From Nanobdellota archaeon (GTDB lineage Archaea > Nanobdellota > Nanobdellia > Woesearchaeales > GCA-2686295): a DNA stretch of 48,577 bases. The stretch's first letter is position 1. Each line of letters begins with the position of its first letter. The translations under genes and the position numbers were made by a program. Shown here piece after piece: positions 40,851 through 48,546 of this stretch. The notes beneath the pieces were generated by a model. It saw only the letters and a program-made list of their open reading frames with translations. It had not been told where the DNA came from and ran no database searches. The stretch covers positions 1-48,577 of the forward strand of contig JAHJQL010000047.1 of NCBI GenBank assembly GCA_018819065.1. Reading direction: 5' to 3'.

Positions 40851-42005
40851 ATGAAAGCTTATGACTTGGTTGTTGTTGGCGCTGGTCCTGCTGGTAGTTC
40901 TGCTGCAATGGTTGCTGCAAAGGCAGGCCTTAGGGTTGCTTTGATTGATAAGAAGGAAAAGATTGGCTTTCCAAAGCAATGCGCTGAAGGAATCAATCAC
41001 GAAGCTTTTTCTTTTCTAAAATTGAAAGTAAAGAATGATTGGGTTTCAAATAAGATTGACTCTTTTTTATGCTCTTCTCCAGGCAAGGGGTCTATTTATA
41101 TCAAGCGTCCGGGAACTAAGGGTTATGTTCTTGACAGAAAGAAGTTTGACTTAGACCTTGCGATGATGGCTCAAAGTGAAGGAGCTGACTTGTTTGTTGG
41201 CACAAGGATTATTGGCCTAGAAAAGAATAACTGTGTTGTCAAACTGAATAGTGGTCAATCGTTAAAGACTAAATTGTTAATCGCTGCTGATGGTCCTTTT
41301 TCAAGCGTTGCAAGGATGGTTGGCTCTGAAACTGTGAAGAACGGGGTTGGCTTGCAGTACGAGTTGAATGGCTCTTGTGATCTTTCTCACTCGATTCATG
41401 CATATATTGGTCTTAATGTTGTAGAGCAAGGTTGGGGATGGATTTTTCCAAAGAACAACACTCTCAATGTTGGTATTGGATCATTTAACACTGTGAATCT
41501 AAAGACTAAGCTTGACTTGCTTGTTAAAAACCTTGGCCTTCAAAGAAGAAAAATCTTAGAAGTCAACGGTGGCTTGATTCCACTTCATGGTCCGATAAAA
41601 AAGATTTATCATGATAACATTATGTTTGTTGGTGATGCAGCCGGTCACACAAACCCTGTATCTGGCGGTGGCATTCCCGCAGCTATCTTTGATGGGCAGC
41701 TAGCTGCAAGAGTGGCTGTTGAAGAATTAGAAAAGAATTCTTTTGACTTGTCAAGATATCAATCTGAATGGGAACAAAGCGTCTTTGGTCCTGCTATGAA
41801 AATTAGCTTAGATGTTCAAAAAATGTTTCTTAAATCCTTAAAAAAAGGTGACTTTGATAAGTTTTTTGAAAAAATAACTTTTGAAGAGATAACTCAGAAG
41901 AGAGAGTTGTTTAAGCTTATCTCTTATGCTCCAAGCCTTAAGTCTGCTTTGGAGTTTGCAGTTATGGGCTGGAAGTACTACAAACCTTACAAGTATGCAT
42001 GGTGA
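40851..42005 (+). CDS. Geranylgeranyl reductase family flavoprotein (archaeal lipid saturation)
   Basis: This 384-residue FAD-dependent reductase probably saturates the isoprenoid chains of archaeal ether lipids. It has YDLVVVGAGPAGSSAA (FAD dinucleotide-binding site), FPKQCAEGI (family active-site block with Cys), GWGWIFPKNN, and VGDAAGHTNPVSGGGI (second FAD site). Length fits digeranylgeranylglycerophospholipid reductase. Its presence suggests the organism can finish its own membrane lipids, which many DPANN archaea cannot. Confidence 0.9.
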   Translation: MKAYDLVVVGAGPAGSSAAMVAAKAGLRVALIDKKEKIGFPKQCAEGINHEAFSFLKLKVKNDWVSNKIDSFLCSSPGKGSIYIKRPGTKGYVLDRKKFDLDLAMMAQSEGADLFVGTRIIGLEKNNCVVKLNSGQSLKTKLLIAADGPFSSVARMVGSETVKNGVGLQYELNGSCDLSHSIHAYIGLNVVEQGWGWIFPKNNTLNVGIGSFNTVNLKTKLDLLVKNLGLQRRKILEVNGGLIPLHGPIKKIYHDNIMFVGDAAGHTNPVSGGGIPAAIFDGQLAARVAVEELEKNSFDLSRYQSEWEQSVFGPAMKISLDVQKMFLKSLKKGDFDKFFEKITFEEITQKRELFKLISYAPSLKSALEFAVMGWKYYKPYKYAW

Positions 42006-42012
42006 AAGAAAA

Positions 42013-42255
42013 ATGAACATAGACCAATATATAAAAAATAATACTCTTAAAATTTTGGTTAAGCCAAACTCTAAAAAAACAAAGATTGTTGGTTTTGATG
42101 AACCAAGATCAGCTTTAAGGGTTGAGGTTGCAGCGCCACCAGAAGACAACAAGGCAAACCTTGAAGTTGTCAAGTTTTTTTCAAAGTTGTTGAAGAAGAA
42201 AGTCAGGATAAAACTAGGGTTGAAGAGTAAGGAAAAAGTTTTGCAAGTTTATTGA
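42013..42255 (+). CDS. DUF167 (YggU-like) protein
   Basis: This 80-residue protein has the family order ILVKPNSKKTKIVG, LRVEVAAPPEDNKANLEV and VRIKLGLKSKEKVLQV. Function is unknown. The ATG at 42013 is preferred; an ATG at 41995 would overlap the reductase gene. The 3' end overlaps the convergent dCMP deaminase gene by 7 nt. Confidence 0.88.
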   Translation: MNIDQYIKNNTLKILVKPNSKKTKIVGFDEPRSALRVEVAAPPEDNKANLEVVKFFSKLLKKKVRIKLGLKSKEKVLQVY

Positions 42256-42767
42256 TTTTCATAACTTTCAAGTTCTTCTTTGAAGTACTCAATTGTGACT
42301 CCTGCTGCTTTAAACATTTCTTCGCTTTCTCTCCCTTGATGATATTTCTTTTCGCAAACAACTTTTTTTATGCCGCAGTTTATTATTATCATAGCGCAAG
42401 TTCTGCAGGGTGTCATCTTGCAGTAGAGTGTTGCACCTTCAATTGGAACTCCTAGTTTCGCTGCTTGGCATATAGCGTTTTGCTCTGCATGAACTGTCCT
42501 TACACAGTGGCTTGACTCTGTGTTGTCTTCGTGTACTACTTTTTTTATCAAATGTCCTGCTTCGTCACAATGTGGCAAGCCGATTGGCGAGCCAACATAT
42601 CCTGTAACTAACAGTTGCTTGTTTTTTGCTATAACACATCCGCTTCTTCCTCTGTCACAAGTTGCTCTTTTTGCAATTGTTCTTGCAACTTCCATGAAGT
42701 ATTCATCCCACGTCGGCCTGACATATTTTTCTTGTTTTGATTCTTCATTATCATTTTTTTTATCCAT
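42249..42767 (-). CDS. dCMP deaminase
   Basis: This 172-residue zinc-dependent deaminase converts dCMP to dUMP for thymidylate synthesis. It shows TVHAEQNAI (HAE zinc and proton-shuttle motif) and MTPCRTCAMII (PCXXC zinc ligands). SPIGLPHCDEAGH and an extra Cys/His site are typical of deoxycytidylate deaminases. It lies 2 nt downstream of the UPF0200 kinase gene. Its product feeds the ThyX-like and thymidylate-kinase-like proteins nearby. Confidence 0.92.
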   Translation of the reverse strand: MDKKNDNEESKQEKYVRPTWDEYFMEVARTIAKRATCDRGRSGCVIAKNKQLLVTGYVGSPIGLPHCDEAGHLIKKVVHEDNTESSHCVRTVHAEQNAICQAAKLGVPIEGATLYCKMTPCRTCAMIIINCGIKKVVCEKKYHQGRESEEMFKAAGVTIEYFKEELESYENQ

Positions 42768-42769
42768 TT

Positions 42770-43351
42770 TTATTCACCTATTTCTTTTAGTGTTTTATCA
42801 AGTTGTGCTAATAATTCATCAACTGTTCTTGTGTTAATAATAGTATAATCAGCCATTGCAATTGGTCCGCCTTTTTCTATGTTTTCTATTTCTGCAAAGT
42901 CTCTTTTTATCGCTTGTTCTTTGGTTACTGGTCTGTTTCTCAAATCAGTATCACTTTTTTTGAGCATTCTTTCTGTTAGTCTTTTATATCTGAGTTTTGG
43001 AGGTGCATAAATTGCTATAACTGTTAATTGTGTGCCATATTTATCTTTAAGAATTTTATATTCTGACCAGCTATAAAGGCCGTCTCCAACAACATTTCCT
43101 TTTTGTAAAAGAGCATCTATTTTTGGAATATTTAGAATTGCATATGCTCCCATGCCATGTTTTTTTCTTACTTCTTCTCTAATTGGCTTTTCATTTTCTT
43201 CTGTTGGTGGTATTCCTCTTTCTTTTACAATATCAAGTGTTATCTGACCAAACCTAAAGAATTCATATCCTTTTCTTATTAGCTCATCTGCTATCACTGA
43301 TTTTCCTGAACCAGTCATCCCAACTAATGCAATGAATTTGTTCAATTTCAT
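42770..43351 (-). CDS. UPF0200-type nucleotide kinase-like P-loop protein
   Basis: This 193-residue P-loop protein has the Walker A GMTGSGKSV, YEFFRFGQITLDIVKERG, NRPVTKEQAIKRDFAEIENI and YTIINTRTVDEL, the pattern of archaeal UPF0200 proteins. Substrate is not established; similarity is to dephospho-CoA kinase and adenylate-kinase-like enzymes. It leads the operon with dCMP deaminase. A leftward TATA box (AATTTTTTAAATAAG, around 43375-43390) precedes it. Confidence 0.82.
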   Translation of the reverse strand: MKLNKFIALVGMTGSGKSVIADELIRKGYEFFRFGQITLDIVKERGIPPTEENEKPIREEVRKKHGMGAYAILNIPKIDALLQKGNVVGDGLYSWSEYKILKDKYGTQLTVIAIYAPPKLRYKRLTERMLKKSDTDLRNRPVTKEQAIKRDFAEIENIEKGGPIAMADYTIINTRTVDELLAQLDKTLKEIGE

Positions 43352-43419
43352 CCCCCAAAAGTTTTAAGGCTGTGCTTATTTAAAAAATTTGTTGTGATTA
43401 ATGATTTGAATTACAGTAA

Positions 43420-43432
43420 TAAATATAAACTA
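43420..43432 (+). promoter_or_regulatory. TATA box for the thymidylate kinase-like gene
   Basis: AATAAATATAAAC is a good box A. Transcription would start near 43455, which excludes the ATG at 43435 and supports the ATG at 43465. Confidence 0.5.
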
Positions 43433-43464
43433 GGATGATTTCTCCAGTTTTCAGGGGATTTTTT

Positions 43465-44247
43465 ATGACTCATGGTTTGAAAGGAAAATTCATTGTTATT
43501 GATGGCCTTGATGGAATTGGAAAGGGTGTTGTTCTTGATGCAGTTGTTGATGATTTGTCAAGCAAGGGTTTGAGGGTTTTTGATCTTCATGATTTTTGGA
43601 AAGCTAGTCATGACCACCCTGATTTTCACAATAAAAATTTTAATGGTAAGATTAATCAGTATTATAAGAATCTTTCAGATTTTGATGTTTTAATTTCTGC
43701 TGAACCAACATATGTTGGAATTGGAAAAGCTATAAGGGAGGAGATAATTGCGAATAATGGAAGAAAATATTCTGCATTGTTTACTGCTCATGCTTACTCT
43801 ATGGATCGACTGATATTATATAATAGGGTTATAATGCCTGCGTTGCAAGCTGGAAAAATTGTTGTTCAGTCGAGAAGCTTTTCAACGTCTGTTGTGTATC
43901 AGCCGCTTCAGTCTACTTTACAAGGAGAAACTCCTTTGAGTGTAAGTGATATTTTATCTTTAGAAGGGAATGCTTATGCTTTAAAGAATGCTCCTGATAT
44001 GTTCATTATTCCGACTATTATGAATGTTAATGAAGTTATGAAGAGACTTGATGGTAGGGATAAGGATGATAATTGTCAGTTTGAAAAGATTGACTTTCAA
44101 CTAAAGTTAAAACCGTTTTATGAATCATCTGATTTGAAAAATTTGTTTGAGAAACAGGGAACTGTTGTTAAGTATCTTAATGCTGGAATCTCAATTCCTG
44201 AGACTAAAAGACAAGCAGTTGAGATATATAAAATGATTATGTCTTGA
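43465..44247 (+). CDS. Thymidylate kinase-like protein
   Basis: This 260-residue P-loop kinase has the nucleotide site FIVIDGLDGIGKG, in which the last position of Walker A is Gly instead of Ser/Thr (GIGKG-V). SAEPTYVGIGKAIREEI matches the dTMP-binding EPT block. SRSFSTSVVYQ matches the dTMP kinase DR(Y/F)xxS block, with Ser in place of Asp. It is longer than standard thymidylate kinases (about 210). It may still make dTDP, but the changed Walker A residue makes this uncertain. Confidence 0.7.
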   Translation: MTHGLKGKFIVIDGLDGIGKGVVLDAVVDDLSSKGLRVFDLHDFWKASHDHPDFHNKNFNGKINQYYKNLSDFDVLISAEPTYVGIGKAIREEIIANNGRKYSALFTAHAYSMDRLILYNRVIMPALQAGKIVVQSRSFSTSVVYQPLQSTLQGETPLSVSDILSLEGNAYALKNAPDMFIIPTIMNVNEVMKRLDGRDKDDNCQFEKIDFQLKLKPFYESSDLKNLFEKQGTVVKYLNAGISIPETKRQAVEIYKMIMS

Positions 44248-44292
44248 TTTTTTTATCGCAGGCTTTTCTCTATTAATTCTAAAGTTGTTTTT

Positions 44293-44320
44293 ATTAAAAA
44301 TCTCAACAGAGATTTTTAAT
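44293..44320. repeat. Hairpin 1 of a palindrome array
   Basis: ATTAAAAATCTC and GAGATTTTTAAT form a perfect 12-bp stem around AACA, 45 nt after the thymidylate kinase-like stop. Confidence 0.85.
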
Positions 44321-44323
44321 TCA

Positions 44324-44345
44324 GAGAAATGTTTTTGCATTTCTC
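44324..44345. repeat. Hairpin 2 of a palindrome array
   Basis: GAGAAATG and CATTTCTC form a perfect 8-bp stem around TTTTTG. Confidence 0.8.
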
Positions 44346-44371
44346 GAACCAGCAACTTTGTTGCTGTGTTC
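44346..44371. repeat. Hairpin 3 of a palindrome array
   Basis: CAGCAAC and GTTGCTG pair perfectly around TTT, extended by GAAC/GTTC with one bulged base. Confidence 0.8.
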
Positions 44372-44372
44372 C

Positions 44373-44450
44373 AAAAATTCGACTTTTAAGATAGTCGAGC
44401 GTAATACCCCAACCTTCAGGTTGGGGATAGCCGACTATCGTCGAATTTTT
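44373..44450. repeat. Nested palindrome with IS605-end-like inner hairpin
   Basis: The outer arms AAAAATTCGAC (44373-44383) and GTCGAATTTTT (44440-44450) pair perfectly. Inside them, GATAGTCG (44390-44397) pairs with CGACTATC (44432-44439). The centre is CCCCAACC, TTCA, GGTTGGGG (44407-44426). The central hairpin resembles the subterminal hairpins of IS200/IS605-type elements. No transposase is present. The right arm lies inside a truncated kinase gene. Confidence 0.8.
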
Positions 44451-44524
44451 GTTATCTTTGCTACTAGTGTCTTTCCAGAGCCGATGTTTCCTGTGACTGC
44501 AATCGTTTTCTTTAGCCTTGTCAT
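44435..44524 (-). pseudogene. Truncated P-loop kinase (N-terminal 29 residues only)
   Basis: The reverse strand starts with an ATG at 44524, overlapping the deoxynucleoside kinase stop by 4 nt (ATGA). It encodes a first strand and Walker A, IAVTGNIGSGKTLVAK, the start of a nucleoside or dephospho-CoA kinase-like fold. The frame then ends at TAG at 44435-44437, inside the palindrome whose arm supplies the last codons. No continuation of a kinase fold is seen beyond it, so this looks like a gene cut off by a palindromic insertion. Confidence 0.7.
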
Positions 44525-45246
44525 TTTAGAATCGCTGAAATGTTAGTTATTCTTTTCATTTCTTCTACGAGTACTTCTAAATGTCTTGGGTTTTCTTCAA
44601 AGTTTTTTTCATCAGTGTTCATTATTAGTTTTGGTCCCTTGTCATAATTATTGATCCATAGTTTGTATCGATGGTTTAGGTTTTTTAGATAATAATCTTT
44701 TTCTTCTGCAAGTTCTTTTTCGTTTTCTCTTGTTGGTTCTTCTTCTATTCTTTTTTTAACTCTTGATTTAAGTGTGGGCACAGATGTTTCCAAGTATATT
44801 AGTATGTCTGGAGCTTTTAAGTTGCTTGCTAATATGTTGTACAATAACAGGTATTTTTGGAAGTCTTCTTCAGATATGAGATTTAAATCATATGAGTTTC
44901 TGGCGAATATCTCTTTATCTTCATAGATTGATCTGTCTTGTATTATTGGTTCGTTAAACATCATTATCTTCTTGTGGTCTATTACTCTGTTTAACAGGAA
45001 GAATTCTTGCAGTGCGTATCCCCATTTTTGTGCTTTTTGTAGTATTTCCTTGTTGCCTGGATCTTTGTTGTGCAGATCAAGGTACTTGTAGTATGGTTCT
45101 AGAAAAGGGTTCTCAAGAACTGGCTCTTCGTACATCTTTATGTTGAGCTCTTTTGAGAGTGCTTTTGTTAATGTTGTCTTTCCGCTTGCAATATTTCCAG
45201 ATATTGCAATGTAAAAATTGTTGTTGTTTAATTCATGATTTCTCAT
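44521..45246 (-). CDS. Deoxynucleoside kinase (dNK/dGK family)
   Basis: This 241-residue kinase salvages deoxynucleosides. It has the P-loop YIAISGNIASGKTTL, KMYEEPVLENPFLEPYY (EP motif for nucleoside binding), IIQDRSIYEDKEIFAR (DRS motif) and LIYLETSVPTLKSRVKKR (lid region with Arg). The start at 45246 is preferred: it shares its first base with the stop of glyA (TAATG). An earlier in-frame start would lie inside glyA. Confidence 0.9.
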   Translation of the reverse strand: MRNHELNNNNFYIAISGNIASGKTTLTKALSKELNIKMYEEPVLENPFLEPYYKYLDLHNKDPGNKEILQKAQKWGYALQEFFLLNRVIDHKKIMMFNEPIIQDRSIYEDKEIFARNSYDLNLISEEDFQKYLLLYNILASNLKAPDILIYLETSVPTLKSRVKKRIEEEPTRENEKELAEEKDYYLKNLNHRYKLWINNYDKGPKLIMNTDEKNFEENPRHLEVLVEEMKRITNISAILK

Positions 45247-46538
45247 TATAGTTTGACCTCTGGATATAATGGATGTTTTTTGCATAGTTCCGCTATATCC
45301 TGTCTCACCATCTTTTTTATTGCTTCGTCTTTTATGTTTGAAATCACTTTGTTTATCGCACTTGCAACTTCTCTTATATCACTTTCTTTAAATCCTCTTG
45401 TGGTTAGTGCTGGTGTTCCAAGTCTTATGCCTGAAGGGTCAAATGGACCTCTGGTGTCAAATGGCACCATGTTCTTGTTGCATGTTATCCCTGCTTTGTC
45501 CAAAGCTGTTTCTGCTTCTTTGCCTGTCACGCCTTTGTTTGTTAGGTCTACTAACACCAAGTGGTTGTCTGTGCCGTCGCTTACAAGTTTGAATCCATAA
45601 CCCATCAATTCTTCAGCCAACACTTTTGCGTTTTTCAATACTTGTTCTATGTAAGTCTTAAACTCTGGCTTTAGCGCTTCTCCAAACGCAACTGCTTTTG
45701 CTGCAATTACATGTTCTAGTGGTCCTCCTTGCATTCCTGGAAAGACTGCTGAATCAATCATTCCTGCAAGGTTTTTCTTTGAGTCTTTGTGGTAGATTTC
45801 TTTTAGTCTGTCTTCTTTTTGGCATAGTATTATTGCACCCCTTGGGCCTCGCAGTGTTTTATGGGTCGTGGTGGTCACAACGTCACAGTGTGGAAATGGC
45901 ATCATGTGTTTTCTTGCAGCAATCATTCCTGCGAAGTGTGCAACGTCAGCCATTAGGTATGCGTTTACTTCATCTGCTATTTTCCTAAATTCTCTAAAAT
46001 CCAAGTTTCTTGAATATGCGCTGTAACCTGCAAGTATTAATTTTGGTTTTTCTCTTAATGCTATTTTTCTTACTTCATCCATATCTATTCTTCCAGTTTC
46101 TTTATCAACTCCGTATGATGTGAAGTTGTAGAATTTTCCTGAGAAGTTGACTTTAGAGCCGTGAGTCAGATGTCCTCCATGATCAAGGCTCATTCCAAGA
46201 ATTTTATCTTTAAGTTCTAGTAATGCAAAGTAAGCCTCCATGTTTGCTTGTGAACCTGCGTGTGGTTGTACATTTGCATGTTCTGCATCAAAAAGTTTTT
46301 TTGCTCTCTCAATTGCTAATTTTTCTGTAACATCAATGAATTCATTTCCGCCGTAGTATCTTTTATCAGGATATCCTTCTGAATACTTGTTGGTTAGCCA
46401 ACTGCCAGCCGCTTGAAGTACAGCAGGGCTTACAAAATTTTCAGAAGCAATTAACTCTGCAGTTTCTCTTTGTCTTTGAAGTTCTTTTTTTATTGCTTCA
46501 TAAACTTGTGGATCGGTTATTTTTATTTGTTCAATCAT
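45246..46538 (-). CDS. glyA: Serine hydroxymethyltransferase
   Basis: SHMT is a PLP enzyme that converts serine and tetrahydrofolate to glycine and methylene-tetrahydrofolate, the one-carbon donor for thymidylate. The 430-residue protein has [41 protein letters not shown], and [14 protein letters not shown] with the PLP-binding Lys. [12 protein letters not shown] lies near the C-terminus. Length and motifs are standard. It follows a dihydrofolate reductase relic by 8 nt and overlaps the deoxynucleoside kinase gene by 1 nt. Confidence 0.96.
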   Translation of the reverse strand: MIEQIKITDPQVYEAIKKELQRQRETAELIASENFVSPAVLQAAGSWLTNKYSEGYPDKRYYGGNEFIDVTEKLAIERAKKLFDAEHANVQPHAGSQANMEAYFALLELKDKILGMSLDHGGHLTHGSKVNFSGKFYNFTSYGVDKETGRIDMDEVRKIALREKPKLILAGYSAYSRNLDFREFRKIADEVNAYLMADVAHFAGMIAARKHMMPFPHCDVVTTTTHKTLRGPRGAIILCQKEDRLKEIYHKDSKKNLAGMIDSAVFPGMQGGPLEHVIAAKAVAFGEALKPEFKTYIEQVLKNAKVLAEELMGYGFKLVSDGTDNHLVLVDLTNKGVTGKEAETALDKAGITCNKNMVPFDTRGPFDPSGIRLGTPALTTRGFKESDIREVASAINKVISNIKDEAIKKMVRQDIAELCKKHPLYPEVKL

Positions 46539-46546
46539 TTTTTATT

Positions 46547-46786
46547 TTATTTTCTTTTGTAGGTTAAAAATGAGTATGGTCCATGTTTTTCATCAACCTT
46601 ATCTTCTTTTTTGACTAATCTCCATTCATCAAAATTTATTTTTGGAAAGTATGTGTCTCCTTCAAAGTCTTTATGTATCCTTGTTAGTTTTCTGAATCTT
46701 TCAAGGTCTCTTTTTATATACTATGGAAGTGAGTTGTCTTTTCCGATGACGCCGTTTTTTGCAACTGCTGCTATTATTATAATCAT
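46547..46786 (-). pseudogene. folA: Dihydrofolate reductase pseudogene (internal deletion plus nonsense codon)
   Basis: The ATG at 46786 overlaps the ThyX stop by 4 nt. The frame reads IIIIAAVAKNGVIGKDNSLP, the DHFR N-terminus, then TAG where the family has the conserved Trp (LPW). It continues in the same frame with YIKRDLERFRKLT and jumps straight to RIHKDFEGDTYFP, DEWRLVK and YSFLTYKRK, the DHFR C-terminus. About 80 central residues are missing, so the total is 79 codons against about 160. No frameshift occurs. A DHFR was clearly once the second gene of the thyX-folA-glyA operon. Confidence 0.88.
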
Positions 46787-48345
46787 AACGGTCCAACTGT
46801 TTCAAGTTTTTCAGTTTGCTCTTCTGATTTCAGCCTTCCAAGTTCTTCTTCTGCGTAGTTGCACACAATATATTTTGAAAGCAACGGATATTCTTTTTTC
46901 ATAATTTCGTAAAAATTGTAGGCTGTCTTTCGATATGATTCATGTGCAAACGGCACTGTCCTAAGCTTTATGAAGTGATATAATTCCCGAAGGTTCATGG
47001 TTATTAAGAATCTTTTCCTAAAGCCTAATGGCAGGATATATTGAGATTGCAGTGGATATTTTTCTCTGATTTGTTCATAGAGTTCTTTTGCTTTCTCCAT
47101 TGCTTTGGTGTATTTCTTTTTCACACCTGCTTCTTTGATATCTTTTGGAGTATCGTAACACAGATTAGTTGTCAACACTTGGTTTGTTTGGGTGCATATT
47201 CTGTGTCTTTGAAGGTCTCTAAATGCGCCATAATCCATCACTACATCAAATGTGAATTGTTCATGTTCAAGTTCCCTCATCGGGTAATCAAATTTTCCCA
47301 TGTTTTTCAGGTAATTATCAAATATTTGCTCTTTCTCTTCTCTTGTCATCGCTTTTACTTTTTCAAATATTTTATTGAACGGTTGGTTCTTATATTTGTA
47401 GATTATCGCTGATAATATCATTTCATCAGGATTCTCCGGTCCTTTGACAAGTGCTACGGATTCTTGTTTTGAATCTTCAACTATAATTTCTTTTGCTAAT
47501 TCTCTCATTTCTTCATCTGTTTTTGACAGATATTCATTCTTATCTGCAAATCTCAATAGTGATGGAAGCACTTTCATCGCTTCTTCTTTTACCATTTCAC
47601 CGACTTCATTCATCTCTTTTAGTGGATGTGATAATAATTTACTTATTGCATGTGCTAGTTGTCTTGCATTAACAGTCCATCCTAAACTTGTTTTTGTACA
47701 TGTAGGCAATAAATATCTGACTGCATCAAATCTTCTTGCTTCACACGCTCTTTTCCAAGCTACTTCTGTTGTTCCCTCTTTTAAAGGTGCAATTCTCATT
47801 ATGTGTTTTAATACTGGTTCGTGAAGTTCACTGTATGTTTTGAAGAGAAAATCAAGCAGTTCAACAATTTCTTCATAAAACTCTGATTCTTTCAAATCCT
47901 TGTCAATATAGAATGAACTGTTATTAAATGATACGTATCTTGTTGATTTCTCAATGAATGAGGATAATCGGTTATCTTCAATTACTTTTGTTGCTAAAAT
48001 GCTTACTCCTTCAAGTCCAAGACCTACAACTGCTCCTTCAGCTACTGAGCTATGCCCAAATCCAAGAACCCATTTTTCCATAAACTGTATTGCTTTTTTA
48101 GCTGCATGTTCTGTTTCGAGTCCCCCTTCTGTTTTTTCTATTTCTTTTTTAAGCTTTTCAAAATTTTTGGGATCTTCCTTTAGCAGTTTTAGAAAACTCT
48201 CTCTGAGTCCTAGATTTGAGCGGCTGTATCTTGCTTGCATTAACGCCCACACCTCAGGATGAAAATGTTTCGTGGCAAAAATTTCTTTGTCTAAGTTTGT
48301 AAAATAATAGTTTAGAACTTTCTTTTCATCTTCTGTGTAATTCAT
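46783..48345 (-). CDS. thyX: ThyX-like flavin-dependent thymidylate synthase, tandem-domain form
   Basis: ThyX makes dTMP from dUMP using FAD and methylene-tetrahydrofolate. This 520-residue protein is about twice the usual length and appears to hold two ThyX-like halves. The first has GFGHSSVAEGA, FIEKSTRYVSF and ARRFDAVRYLLPTCTKTSLG. The second has MDYGAFRDLQRHRICTQTNQ, RFLITMNLRELYHFIKLR and AHESYRKTAYNF. The signature RHRxxSxNExSxR is only partly kept (RHRICTQTNQVLTT) and is missing from the first half. The start at 48345 follows a GGGG Shine-Dalgarno-like stretch; an ATG 33 nt earlier is in frame. It heads the operon with the folA relic, glyA and the kinase. Confidence 0.85.
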   Translation of the reverse strand: MNYTEDEKKVLNYYFTNLDKEIFATKHFHPEVWALMQARYSRSNLGLRESFLKLLKEDPKNFEKLKKEIEKTEGGLETEHAAKKAIQFMEKWVLGFGHSSVAEGAVVGLGLEGVSILATKVIEDNRLSSFIEKSTRYVSFNNSSFYIDKDLKESEFYEEIVELLDFLFKTYSELHEPVLKHIMRIAPLKEGTTEVAWKRACEARRFDAVRYLLPTCTKTSLGWTVNARQLAHAISKLLSHPLKEMNEVGEMVKEEAMKVLPSLLRFADKNEYLSKTDEEMRELAKEIIVEDSKQESVALVKGPENPDEMILSAIIYKYKNQPFNKIFEKVKAMTREEKEQIFDNYLKNMGKFDYPMRELEHEQFTFDVVMDYGAFRDLQRHRICTQTNQVLTTNLCYDTPKDIKEAGVKKKYTKAMEKAKELYEQIREKYPLQSQYILPLGFRKRFLITMNLRELYHFIKLRTVPFAHESYRKTAYNFYEIMKKEYPLLSKYIVCNYAEEELGRLKSEEQTEKLETVGPL

Positions 48346-48438
48346 ACAAATCCCCTTACTAATTTTTGTAAGAATCATTTACTTTAAAAAAATTGTTGTG
48401 ATTAAAAGAATGGTTGATGAGATAATGATTGGATGATT

Positions 48439-48463
48439 AATGGCGAGCGTTTAGCGAGCCATT
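48439..48463. repeat. Short inverted repeat near the window end
   Basis: AATGGC (48439-48444) and GCCATT (48458-48463) pair around a 13-nt loop, upstream of thyX. Confidence 0.5.
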
Positions 48464-48476
48464 GGGTTTAATTCCC

Positions 48477-48490
48477 CGACCTTTAGGTCG
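48477..48490. repeat. Hairpin CGACC-TTTA-GGTCG
   Basis: This 5-bp stem, preceded by CCC, resembles the central hairpin of the palindrome at 44407-44426 in loop size and flanks (CCCCRACC-TTYA-GGT). Confidence 0.6.
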
Positions 48491-48519
48491 TATTCTTTTA
48501 GAAAACTTTTTTACGCTGC

Positions 48520-48546
48520 TTCGCCGCAGAAGTATCTGCGGACGAA
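48520..48546. repeat. Hairpin TTCGCCGCAGA/TCTGCGGACGAA
   Basis: CCGCAGA and TCTGCGG pair perfectly around AGTA and extend by TTCG/CGAA with one bulged A, giving an 11-bp stem. It lies in a gene-free stretch (48379-48577) upstream of thyX. Confidence 0.75.

Noticed and set aside
44293-44450. CRISPR array
   Set aside because: The hairpins differ from one another in sequence and there are no regular spacers or cas genes.
44358-44546. Forward-strand 62-residue frame across the palindrome
   Set aside because: It is the complement of the palindrome arm and of the kinase P-loop region and has no protein-family features.
46718-46723. In-frame TAG in the DHFR relic as pyrrolysine or readthrough
   Set aside because: The central domain is also deleted, so readthrough would not restore a functional enzyme; TAG is also used as an ordinary stop elsewhere, for example after the SPASM gene ending at 19564.
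46611-46904. Forward-strand 97-residue frame opposite the DHFR relic
   Set aside because: It is a shadow of the minus-strand thyX and folA sequences, which show clear family motifs.
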